From assembly GCA_020854975.1 (NCBI GenBank), contig JAHKLQ010000009.1:1-13822 (forward strand): DNA of 13,822 nucleotides. Reading direction: 5' to 3'. Below, in pieces: positions 7,391-13,822 of the stretch; the first letter of the stretch is position 1, and each line of letters starts with the position of its first letter. A model generated the notes under the pieces. It did no database searches. It saw only the letters and a list, made by a program, of their open reading frames with translations, and was not told the DNA's origin. The translations under genes were made by a program, and so were the position numbers. The DNA is from Methanobacterium sp. (lineage in GTDB: Archaea; Methanobacteriota; Methanobacteria; Methanobacteriales; Methanobacteriaceae).

Positions 7391-9858
7391 TCTATTCCTT
7401 TTTCTTTAAATTTTATGCAGAATGTGGTTCCAGGACTTCTTTGAAGTTCCAGTTCCCCACCAATTTGTTCTGTGAGACTAGTGACCAATTGCAGGCCCAG
7501 AGAATCTGTTTTTCCAAGTTTAATATCTGAAGGAAACCCCACACCATTATCTTTAACTTCCAGTATGTAATGGTCCTCATCTTTTTTGAATTTGACCGTT
7601 ATTTTCCCAGTTCTATCTTCAGGGAAGGCATGTTTCATGGAATTGGAGACCAGTTCATTTATTATCAGTCCCAGTGGTATGGCAGTGTTGATGTCGATCA
7701 TCACATCCTCCACCTCCAGTTCCAGATTAATTCTGGATGGATCAGTAACATAAGTCCGGAATAGATCTCGAGTCAGGGTGCGGATGTAATCTCCATAGTC
7801 GATGTGTTTAAGGTCCGTGGAACGATAGAGCCTTTCATGAATTAAAGCCATGGAATGAGCTCTTTCCTGGCTTTCCTTGAATATTCCTCGAGCTTCTTCA
7901 TCTTTGATATATCTTGACTGAAGATTCAGGAGACTGGATATCACCATCAAATTGTTCTTTACCCGATGATAAATCTCCTTCATGAGCATGTCCTTCTCCT
8001 CAAGAGCATGTTCAAGTTTAATTTGAGTCTCCTTAATTTCAGTTATATCCCTTGAGATCACCTGTACACTACGAATTCGATTATCATGACCATAAATCGG
8101 CTGTAAACTTGTGCTGAACCATTGATCTTTCCCACCATAGGGGACAAACATTTCTATATCTAAACCCTCTTCTGTGCTAATCACTTTTCTTATTAATTCA
8201 ATCTGTTTTTCAGCAAGTTTAAGGGGGAAAAAATCCCGGAGTGAATGACCTAATAGTTCAGCAGGTTCTTTACCCATACTATGTGCTCCTGACTTGTTGG
8301 CCATTAAAAAAATACCATTCTCATCATACAAAGCAATTGGATCCTTAGCTGACTCAATTAGAGTTCTATATTTTTCCTCACTCTCACGCAGTGCATCTTC
8401 TGCATTTTTCTGGTTGGTTATATCACGACTGTTACATACAAATCCACTTACAGCCCCCCTTGTATCAAAGATTGGTGTTCCTTTGGTACCCAACCATACA
8501 TAACTACCATCAGCGTTCATGTAACGGTGCTGAATGAACTTAGTCATAGATTTCCGAGAAACATCATTCATACAGGAGGTAACTCTTTCCAGATCATCAG
8601 GGTGTATCCACTCAAAGATTGATTTTCCTATGAGGTCTTGGGGTGTGTAGCCAAGAACTGATTTTACTGAAGGACTTACGTAAATATAAACACCATCAAT
8701 ACTGGCCTGACATATAATATCTGCCATATTAGTAGTGATCATCGATAATTGAGATTCACTTCTGGCTAAAGCTTTTTCAGCAGCTTTTTCTTGAGTTATA
8801 TCTCTTGATATTGCTGATAATCCAATTATTTTTCCCGATTTATCAGTTATGGGAGAAACTGTAAAGGATACATCGATCATTTTTCCTGTTTTGGTTACCC
8901 TTTTGGTTTCATAATGATCAATTTTCCCCCCATCCTCAATTATCCGTAGGATCTGCTGGAGTTCACTAGAACCTGTAGGTATTATTATGGAACCTGATTT
9001 TCCCAGGACTTCCTCTTCCTTGTAGCCATATGTTTGTTCGGCTCCTCTATTCCAGCTTAAAACATTACCCTTTAAATCCATACCCATAATTGATTCTGCT
9101 GAGCTTTCCACAATGGCTGAAAGTATGGCTCTTGTTTTTTCAGCATTTTTACGATAGCTTATATCTCTAATAATAGAAGTGGTAAATATCTCACCATTAC
9201 CTTCCCAGTTGGTGATGGACATTTCAAAGGGGAATTCATTACCATCCTTCCTTAAGCCAACTGATTCAAAAGTTCCAACCAGACGATGCTTACCTGTTTT
9301 ACGGAAGTCTTCCATTTGTTGATGGTATTTATCCCTCAATCGAGGAGGAATAAATTTTTGCACTGATTTACCAAGGACTTCCTCTTCAGAGTATTGGAAA
9401 AGTTTATAAAAACTCTTATTGGCAAAAACCACATTACCTGAAATATCTGTGGTGATAATTCCATCTATAGCAGATTCAACCACCGAACGGAAACTTTCTT
9501 CACTGGTTTTCAGTTTTATTTGTGATTTTTCAATCCTTTCACTTAACAAAACAGTTATTATGCTAACTGAGATGAAAACCACTGCCCTGAAAAAGTCATA
9601 ATAAAGATAATCACCTGTAAGAGGGCTGAGTAAACTAGTGATAATAAGCATTCCTGCCAGGAAAAATGCCACCCATAATCCTTTTCGTTTCCACCATACA
9701 GCAGCTAACACTATGGGTATGTAATAAAAATGAGTGAAAAGAAGCCCTGACTTTAAAATAAAATGGAAGTAATAGGTCAACACACAGGATAAGACAACTA
9801 ATGCTAGGATCAGGAAAGTTTCATAGTCAGATCTTGATCTTTTCCCTGCTAAATTCAC
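7384..9858 (-). CDS. Membrane-anchored sensor histidine kinase with four PAS domains (HisKA_2 type)
   Basis: An 824-residue sensor kinase. Four N-terminal membrane helices (~13-33, 38-56, 61-79, 88-106) are followed by four PAS domains at ~121-236, 243-358, 369-484 and 494-609. Each ends in the ...RDI(S/T)... linker typical of the PAS/PAC junction. The kinase core begins with a HisKA_2 dimerisation domain in which His631 ([10 protein letters not shown]) is the expected phosphorylation site. The HATPase domain has the N box around Asn734 ([15 protein letters not shown]), the G1 box DNGVGF (770-775) and the G2 box SLGLQLV (786-792). All catalytic motifs look intact. No receiver domain or response regulator adjoins it, so its partner is elsewhere, as is common in methanogens. 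The signal is unknown; PAS domains may bind small ligands or cofactors. The GTG start has GGGG nine nt upstream. Upstream lies a 17-nt palindrome. Confidence 0.95.
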   Translation of the reverse strand: MNLAGKRSRSDYETFLILALVVLSCVLTYYFHFILKSGLLFTHFYYIPIVLAAVWWKRKGLWVAFFLAGMLIITSLLSPLTGDYLYYDFFRAVVFISVSIITVLLSERIEKSQIKLKTSEESFRSVVESAIDGIITTDISGNVVFANKSFYKLFQYSEEEVLGKSVQKFIPPRLRDKYHQQMEDFRKTGKHRLVGTFESVGLRKDGNEFPFEMSITNWEGNGEIFTTSIIRDISYRKNAEKTRAILSAIVESSAESIMGMDLKGNVLSWNRGAEQTYGYKEEEVLGKSGSIIIPTGSSELQQILRIIEDGGKIDHYETKRVTKTGKMIDVSFTVSPITDKSGKIIGLSAISRDITQEKAAEKALARSESQLSMITTNMADIICQASIDGVYIYVSPSVKSVLGYTPQDLIGKSIFEWIHPDDLERVTSCMNDVSRKSMTKFIQHRYMNADGSYVWLGTKGTPIFDTRGAVSGFVCNSRDITNQKNAEDALRESEEKYRTLIESAKDPIALYDENGIFLMANKSGAHSMGKEPAELLGHSLRDFFPLKLAEKQIELIRKVISTEEGLDIEMFVPYGGKDQWFSTSLQPIYGHDNRIRSVQVISRDITEIKETQIKLEHALEEKDMLMKEIYHRVKNNLMVISSLLNLQSRYIKDEEARGIFKESQERAHSMALIHERLYRSTDLKHIDYGDYIRTLTRDLFRTYVTDPSRINLELEVEDVMIDINTAIPLGLIINELVSNSMKHAFPEDRTGKITVKFKKDEDHYILEVKDNGVGFPSDIKLGKTDSLGLQLVTSLTEQIGGELELQRSPGTTFCIKFKEKGIDE

Positions 9859-9923
9859 AGTTAGAAACCCCAGAACTTATTTTAAAATTATTCTATTGAA
9901 AGAAACATAAATTCTTTCTTCTT

Positions 9924-9940
9924 AAATGAAAGTTTCATTT
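9924..9940. promoter_or_regulatory. 17-nt palindrome upstream of the kinase gene
   Basis: AAATGAAA and TTTCATTT are perfect inverted copies around one central G. The site is ~66-82 nt upstream of the GTG start and just upstream of a possible box A on the minus strand (TTTATGTT, about 9909-9916). That is where archaeal activators or dimeric repressors often bind. Function is inferred. Confidence 0.4.
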
Positions 9941-10025
9941 TTAGTGGAGCATTCTAAAAGATGATTTCAAAAAGAATAGTGAATATCCTAAACTAAAATT
10001 CATTAAATATCTTAAAAATCAGACC

Positions 10026-10268
10026 TCATACCTTAATCATGTCCATTAAAGTTTCCAGCTTTTCCGGGTCATCAAACTCTTTCATAGGAAGGATGTATTT
10101 CATATCCCCTTCAATAACAACTAAAGCTAGAGGAGATAAACAATGAAACTCTTCCTGATTATGTTTCCAGTGTGTAACCTTAACCAATGGATAAAAAATC
10201 CTTCCATCAATTTTAAAGGTTTTACCAACTTTTATTTCTTGACTTCTCATTTTTTTATTATAATTCAT
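10026..10268 (-). CDS. Small protein resembling a GerW/YtfJ core without the glycine loop
   Basis: An 80-residue soluble protein without a membrane segment that I cannot assign to a named family with certainty. Residues 14-62 follow the same pattern as residues 24-94 of the GerW protein encoded ~740 nt upstream. VGKTFKIDGRIFYPLVKV lines up with IGEVIESEDKILIPVTRM, and LSPLALVVIEGDMKYILPM with IEPVAMVVV...EGVKVLSL. The ~30-residue Gly/Ala-rich loop between the two halves is replaced by THWKHNQEEFHC. It may therefore be a shortened GerW paralog, possibly a partner of GerW; this is a by-eye alignment. The ATG has no ribosome-binding site, but a box A lies ~30 nt upstream, so translation is probably nearly leaderless. 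It is co-directional with DUF2953 and GerW but appears to have its own promoter. Confidence 0.75.
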   Translation of the reverse strand: MNYNKKMRSQEIKVGKTFKIDGRIFYPLVKVTHWKHNQEEFHCLSPLALVVIEGDMKYILPMKEFDDPEKLETLMDMIKV

Positions 10269-10295
10269 TTTTTCATAAAAACACTAGAAAATTTC

Positions 10296-10303
10296 TTTAT
10301 AAA
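10296..10303 (-). promoter_or_regulatory. Box A promoter of the 80-residue protein gene
   Basis: TTTATAAA, inside the palindrome CTTTATAAAG (10295-10304), is centred ~31 nt before the ATG at 10268. The predicted start near 10273 leaves a leader of only ~5 nt. It sits immediately after the DUF2953 stop codon. Confidence 0.45.
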
Positions 10304-10311
10304 GTGGCTTT

Positions 10312-10929
10312 TTATGATAAACTCCTTATTTCACTAATGAACTGCCTTACTGGTTTTTTCATGTAGGCTCTTATGGCTTCAGTCACAATCCCAATAAGTT
10401 TCAATCGTACTTCCACTTTTAACTCACCATCCAGAACTCTCCGCTGGAAATCAGGTGTTATAACCATTTCAATACCTGTCAAAGCATTGAGAGGATAAGT
10501 AAAAGACCATATATAACCTGTGAATAGGGCTGTGTCTGCAGGGCTCTCCATTCCCATGGTCAAGTTTAGGGAAAACTTTTCCAGAGTGAACGACCTAACA
10601 ATAGCAACCAGGACCCGGTAAAGATGGGGCCAGGCATCCAAAAATAAGTTTATAATCTTTAAAATACGTTTAAGGTCAAATTTACCTTTTTCTTCCTCTT
10701 TTTCAGCTTTCTCTTTCTTTTCTTTTTTCTTTTTTTTATCCTCTTCTTTTTCTTCCTCTGGTATTTTCTTGGAAAAGAATCGGATCCCTATCCAGTATAA
10801 GCTGAATCTTCCTTTAATCTGAGAACCGTGTTTATTTAGGTGTAAAGATATCTTTAGGGGAATTAAAAGAAAAGACAATAGAATAAGCACCAAGATTAAT
10901 ATAATGATGCCTATTATAATGTATATCAA
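10312..10929 (-). CDS. DUF2953 membrane protein (YtfI-like)
   Basis: A 205-residue protein of family DUF2953. One N-terminal membrane helix (~3-25, IIIGIIILILVLILLSFLL) is followed by the family opening PLKISLHLN and a beta strand GRFSLYWIGIRFF. Residues ~57-85 are an extremely charged Lys/Glu stretch that is probably a coiled coil. A cytosolic domain follows with LEKFSLNLTMGMESPADTALFTGYIWS, the family's most conserved segment, and a C-terminal half ending KPVRQFISEIRSLS. In Bacillus the homolog ytfI sits beside ytfJ/gerW; the same pairing occurs here, with GerW 75 nt upstream in the same direction, so they are probably one transcript. No biochemical function is established. The start is a TTG, supported by GCGGGTT four nt upstream; no better ATG keeps the membrane helix. 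Confidence 0.88.
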   Translation of the reverse strand: MIYIIIGIIILILVLILLSFLLIPLKISLHLNKHGSQIKGRFSLYWIGIRFFSKKIPEEEKEEDKKKKKEKKEKAEKEEEKGKFDLKRILKIINLFLDAWPHLYRVLVAIVRSFTLEKFSLNLTMGMESPADTALFTGYIWSFTYPLNALTGIEMVITPDFQRRVLDGELKVEVRLKLIGIVTEAIRAYMKKPVRQFISEIRSLS

Positions 10930-11004
10930 ATTTAACCCGCTCTTAGGTTATTTATGGTAAATTCCTTTCTCTTGAAAAGCAAGGCTGCTTATTGCAGATT
11001 AGTG

Positions 11005-11439
11005 TTATTCTTTTGCTTCAGCCTCTTTTTCTTCACCTTTTTCCTCTTTAGTTTTTTTACCTTTTTTCCCCAGGCCCATTTTCCGACTTTCTGCCATAAC
11101 ATCAACAATGGCTGAGCCAACTTCACCTATGGCTCTAGTCAGTGGGTCTGCAGATTTAAGAGAGAGTACTTTAACACCTTCAGGTCCGTCAACACCTTTA
11201 AAAACCACTACCATTGCCACGGGTTCTATGCCTGCACCTCCACCAGCACCAGCACCAGAACCACCCTCATTACTAGCACCTCGTCCTTCACCCATACCTG
11301 CTCCAAATGCCATTCCCATGCGAGTAACAGGTATCAGAATTTTGTCTTCACTTTCTATTACTTCCCCAATCACGTTTTCGATATTTAAAACCTTACGTAT
11401 CTCTTCTACTGTGGTTTCTATTGGATCATTGATATCCAT
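11005..11439 (-). CDS. GerW/YtfJ family protein
   Basis: A 144-residue soluble protein of the GerW (YtfJ) family. In Bacillus the family member is needed for spore germination; homologs in non-sporing bacteria and archaea have unknown roles. Residues 1-23 form a helix (ETTVEEIRKVL). The core is IGEVIESEDKILIPVTRM (24-41), a Gly/Ala-rich loop (GMAFGAGMGEG...GAGAGGGAG, ~42-70), and the strand IEPVAMVVVF leading to VKVLSL (89-94). A helix (~98-118) and a Lys/Glu-rich tail without fold (122-144) close the protein. The ATG has GGGGGTTA (11454-11447) seven nt upstream. It heads an operon with DUF2953; the 75-nt gap contains a small AAGCA/TGCTT hairpin. The charged tail may pair with the charged stretch of DUF2953, which is conjecture. 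Confidence 0.92.
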   Translation of the reverse strand: MDINDPIETTVEEIRKVLNIENVIGEVIESEDKILIPVTRMGMAFGAGMGEGRGASNEGGSGAGAGGGAGIEPVAMVVVFKGVDGPEGVKVLSLKSADPLTRAIGEVGSAIVDVMAESRKMGLGKKGKKTKEEKGEEKEAEAKE

Positions 11440-11489
11440 TATTTTCTAACCCCCTTTTCTAGGTAAGATATCTTTATAGGAAGTTACGA

Positions 11490-11497
11490 CATATACA
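11490..11497 (-). promoter_or_regulatory. Box A promoter of the GerW-DUF2953 operon
   Basis: The minus strand reads TGTATATG, placing the start near 11467, ~28 nt before the ATG and upstream of the GGGGGTTA ribosome-binding site. A second AT-rich box (CCTATAAAGATA, about 11480-11469) is an alternative, but it would cut into the ribosome-binding site. Confidence 0.4.
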
Positions 11498-11563
11498 TTT
11501 TTGGTTAGTACCTTTAAATGGGAACTACTCATTTTTTCGAAAAGATTTAAAAAATCGCAAAGG

Positions 11564-11571
11564 TTTATATA
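11564..11571 (+). promoter_or_regulatory. Box A promoter of the tRNA-Val/tRNA-Phe operon
   Basis: A consensus TTTATATA is preceded by the purine-rich GCAAAGG that fits a BRE. The predicted start is at ~11593-11595, just 3-5 nt before the tRNA-Val 5' end, so the first tRNA has almost no leader. This is the strongest promoter in the window. Confidence 0.75.
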
Positions 11572-11590
11572 GGAATACAACAATAATGTT

Positions 11591-11749
<159 letters not shown>

Positions 11750-11766
11750 ACCTCTGATTTTGATTA

Positions 11767-11774
11767 TTTTTTTT
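11767..11774 (+). terminator. T8 terminator of the tRNA operon
   Basis: A run of eight T lies 20 nt after the tRNA-Phe 3' end and is followed by more AT-rich sequence. This is the standard archaeal U-tract terminator. Confidence 0.6.
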
Positions 11775-11908
11775 ATATTTAATAAAATAATATATCTGAT
11801 AATAGCTGTTTACACAAAGTTAGGGTTATTGATAGTTTCTTAAGCTAATTATGAGGTGTTTATTGGTAGATTTAACATATAACCGGAACATTATACATAA
11901 CTTATTAA

Positions 11909-12688
11909 TCAAATTATTCCTGTGTGTTTACGCACAGCCACAGCAATCAAACCACCAGCTCCTGTTAAAATTCCATAAACAATGCATCCTCCAATTAATA
12001 TAGTTAGCCATTGAATAATTCCTAGATAAACAAGTATTAGAGCTCCCGGAATAATAGAAACCACAATTGCAATACAAATACCTACGAGGGCCCCATTCAC
12101 ACCCCCATCTATGTAACTCCTGGTGCCAATGGCAGCTGCTGAAATGAATCCTGAAAGTAGAAATAGAGTTAAGGAGATAAGAGATACTCCCCCTAAAAAT
12201 GCAAACAATGTGGGTTCGTTGGCATTCTGAACTGTTAATCGTACTAGTCCTAAAAATATAATGATATTACTGATAACCGTCATGACTATCAGGAATATAA
12301 TACCACACCCAACCCCCCATAGATCAATACGTTCATATAAACCTCTTAAGCTTTTTTTCCTTTTTTCACGCTCTTCTAAAACATGTGAATAATCATATCT
12401 ATTCGAACCCCTATTTTTAAGGATTTTCCCACATTTAGAGCAAAATATTGCCTTTACTTTATTTATCTGTCCACACAATGGGCATATGTTTTCTGACAGG
12501 TTTTCTGAATGACGAATATTAACTTTGTAATCCTTTTCAACTTTTTTAGTTGTTTTTTTAATGCCTTTAGGAGTTAACTCTGCATAACTTAGACTACCAC
12601 CACATAAACAACTTTCAAAGTCCTCAATTGACTCTCCTTTTTCAAGTTCATAGAATCCACCGCATTCATCACATATTATGTACTTCAC
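11909..12688 (-). CDS. Double zinc-ribbon, four-helix membrane protein (paralog 1)
   Basis: A membrane protein of ~259 residues and unknown function. The cytosolic N-terminal part holds two zinc ribbons. The first has CDEC and a CLC pair (cysteines 8/11 and 29/31, numbered from the ATG at 12694) in the context GGFYELEKGES...FESCLCGG. The second has CPLC and CSKC (71/74 and 85/88). A basic linker (~95-118) and the segment LRGLYERIDLWGV precede four hydrophobic helices (~127-152, 165-190, 198-222, 226-254). The glycine-rich turn SYIDGGVNGALVG between helices 2 and 3 resembles DUF5518-type membrane proteins. I choose the GTG at 12688 over the ATG at 12694: GGTGG lies ~7 nt upstream of it, and it aligns exactly with the start of the neighbouring paralog. 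It has its own upstream region with two AATATACTT copies. Confidence 0.85.
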   Translation of the reverse strand: MKYIICDECGGFYELEKGESIEDFESCLCGGSLSYAELTPKGIKKTTKKVEKDYKVNIRHSENLSENICPLCGQINKVKAIFCSKCGKILKNRGSNRYDYSHVLEEREKRKKSLRGLYERIDLWGVGCGIIFLIVMTVISNIIIFLGLVRLTVQNANEPTLFAFLGGVSLISLTLFLLSGFISAAAIGTRSYIDGGVNGALVGICIAIVVSIIPGALILVYLGIIQWLTILIGGCIVYGILTGAGGLIAVAVRKHTGII

Positions 12689-12728
12689 AACCATTCCACC
12701 TTAACTTGAACCTATGATACATTTCATC

Positions 12729-12753
12729 AATATACTTCAATAGTAATATACTT
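12729..12753. repeat. AATATACTT direct repeat upstream of paralog 1
   Basis: AATATACTT occurs at 12729-12737 and again at 12745-12753, 16 bp apart. On the minus strand the units read AAGTATATT, so either could be the TATA box of the gene starting at 12688. Two promoters, or a regulator bound to repeated sites, are both possible. Confidence 0.4.
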
Positions 12754-12818
12754 TATTATCATAATTTATTATGCAATATAAATGTACCATAATATACAAA
12801 AACACCACAGGAACACAT

Positions 12819-12827
12819 AAAAAAAAA
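12819..12827 (-). terminator. T9 tract, probable terminator of paralog 2
   Basis: Nine T on the minus strand lie ~90 nt after the stop codon of the gene at 12918-13751. It is the clearest termination signal before the next gene, and suggests that the two paralogs are transcribed separately. Confidence 0.45.
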
Positions 12828-12917
12828 CTTAGTATTCACCTTTTATGATTAGGACCAAATAAAAATAACCTAAAACATTATAAACTCATCTCTTATTTGA
12901 TTTACGCCTTGTTGAAG

Positions 12918-13751
12918 TTATTTCAGTTTACTTCGCAGGAAGATCCCGATCACTCCTCCCACTGATGATAACGCACCCAGAAGGGGAATTCCAATAAATA
13001 TCAATAAAATTCCCACAATACCCATATAAATAAAGGTTCCGTAAATTCCCACAACACTAGCACTGATAGCCCCCACCAGAAAGCCATTGACTAATCCATC
13101 TACATAATCCCCCATTTTACTTATATAACTAGCCAGAACACCTGAAAATATTCCCAAAACAAGGATGAAAACTATTAAAAGATGGAAAAAGAATTGAAAC
13201 TCATTATAACTCAAATCCCCATAATATGAATAATTCCAGGATAGCACACTTACCAATACATAGAAGACTATAAAAATCCCAATCACCAGGAAAATTACCC
13301 CTGTCAAAACTCCAAATACTTTGATCCGCTCAAAAATTGAGTTTAAACCTTTAACAGGTTCACTTTTGATATTTGTGGTCTTTATTTTCTTAGAAATTTT
13401 TTTAAGTGCTACATGATCTTCATTTTGTCTAGTACGAATCACTTTACCCTCTTTAATCGTTAATAATTTTCCACCACACTGTGAACAAAAGATATCATCT
13501 TCATTCTCCTTCAAACAGTTGGGACAGATTGATTTTAGTTCTTTATCTTCTTTATCGTTCATTACAACAGTTTTACCATCACTGTTTTTCTTAACCAGAT
13601 CTTCATTAAAACTTTCATCTGGGTCTTTTTCAGGAATATTTTCAATGTACTCTAATTTCCCACCACATAGACAACTTTCAAAGTCCTCAGGTGATTCTCC
13701 TTTCTGGAGCTCATAGTATCCCCTACATTTTTCACAGATAAGAAAAGACAT
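12918..13751 (-). CDS. Double zinc-ribbon, four-helix membrane protein (paralog 2)
   Basis: A 277-residue paralog of the next gene downstream, with the same order of parts. Zinc ribbon 1 has Cys6/Cys9 and Cys27/Cys29 in GYYELQKGESPEDFESCLCGG. A variable acidic/basic linker follows (~38-72). Zinc ribbon 2 has CPNC and CSQC (76/79 and 89/92). A basic linker (~100-130) leads to GLNSIFERIKVFGV and then four hydrophobic helices (~146-170, 187-210, 216-240, 243-272). The turn DYVDGLVNGFLVGAI corresponds to the glycine-rich turn of paralog 1. The first extramembrane loop (SWNYSYYGDLSYNEF) is longer and tyrosine-rich. Zinc ribbons of this kind usually mediate protein or nucleic-acid contact; no function is known. 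The ATG has only a weak GATC ribosome-binding element. The gene is complete in the window. Confidence 0.88.
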   Translation of the reverse strand: MSFLICEKCRGYYELQKGESPEDFESCLCGGKLEYIENIPEKDPDESFNEDLVKKNSDGKTVVMNDKEDKELKSICPNCLKENEDDIFCSQCGGKLLTIKEGKVIRTRQNEDHVALKKISKKIKTTNIKSEPVKGLNSIFERIKVFGVLTGVIFLVIGIFIVFYVLVSVLSWNYSYYGDLSYNEFQFFFHLLIVFILVLGIFSGVLASYISKMGDYVDGLVNGFLVGAISASVVGIYGTFIYMGIVGILLIFIGIPLLGALSSVGGVIGIFLRSKLK

Positions 13752-13822
13752 AAGATCAAAATTTTATTAATTATCTAGGGTATTAATATTTTTGCATAAT
13801 TCAATAACAAAATAAAATAAAA

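Noticed and set aside
10977..10990. AAGCA/TGCTT hairpin between gerW and the DUF2953 gene as a terminator
   Set aside because: It has only five base pairs and no real T tract follows; at most it is an intercistronic processing feature.
11108..11449. Pro/Ala-rich plus-strand open frame
   Set aside because: It is the antisense shadow of the Gly-rich gerW coding region.

Overview
The window looks like chromosome of a methanogenic archaeon of the Methanobacteriales, most likely Methanobacterium or a close relative. Support comes from an HMf-type archaeal histone, the F420-cofactor enzyme CofH, an archaeal-type Elp3, a DUF2098 protein, tRNA genes without an encoded CCA end, TTTATATA-type box A promoters and strong GGAGGTGA or GGTGA ribosome-binding sites. 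Base composition is AT-rich, genes are closely packed, and no transposase, integrase, CRISPR array or rRNA is visible.

Layout. At 1-822 two small minus-strand genes encode a DUF2098 protein and a PRC-barrel protein. From 1066 to 5453 the plus strand carries a membrane site-2 protease with CBS domains, the tRNA-modifying enzyme Elp3, deoxyribose-phosphate aldolase, a TM1367-type cyclophilin-like protein and a SemiSWEET transporter. cofH (minus) lies tail-to-tail with the SemiSWEET gene and head-to-head with the histone gene (plus). A four-PAS membrane histidine kinase follows on the minus strand (7384-9858) with no response regulator beside it. Next come three small minus-strand genes: an 80-residue protein, a DUF2953 membrane protein and a GerW/YtfJ-family protein. 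A tRNA-Val(GAC)/tRNA-Phe(GAA) pair under one promoter follows on the plus strand. The window ends with two tandem paralogous zinc-ribbon membrane proteins on the minus strand.

How the genes relate. Most are single-gene housekeeping or regulatory units, each with its own promoter. The most coherent accessory unit is GerW + DUF2953 (10312-11439), the archaeal counterpart of the adjacent ytfI-ytfJ genes known from spore-forming Firmicutes. The 80-residue protein next to it resembles a GerW core without the glycine loop, so the three may form one uncharacterised membrane-associated module. The second candidate for new biology is the tandem pair of double-zinc-ribbon, four-helix membrane proteins.

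Non-coding structure. Two minus-strand genes (DUF2098 and cofH) end in a small hairpin that contains or abuts the stop codon and runs into a T tract. deoC and the SemiSWEET/cofH junction carry hairpins with two mutually exclusive foldings. A 17-nt palindrome sits upstream of the kinase promoter. The SemiSWEET gene and the 80-residue protein gene appear to be leaderless or nearly so. Several start codons were chosen from ribosome-binding sites or paralog alignment rather than the longest reading frame. No intergenic stretch exceeds 300 bases; the longest is 7092-7383.
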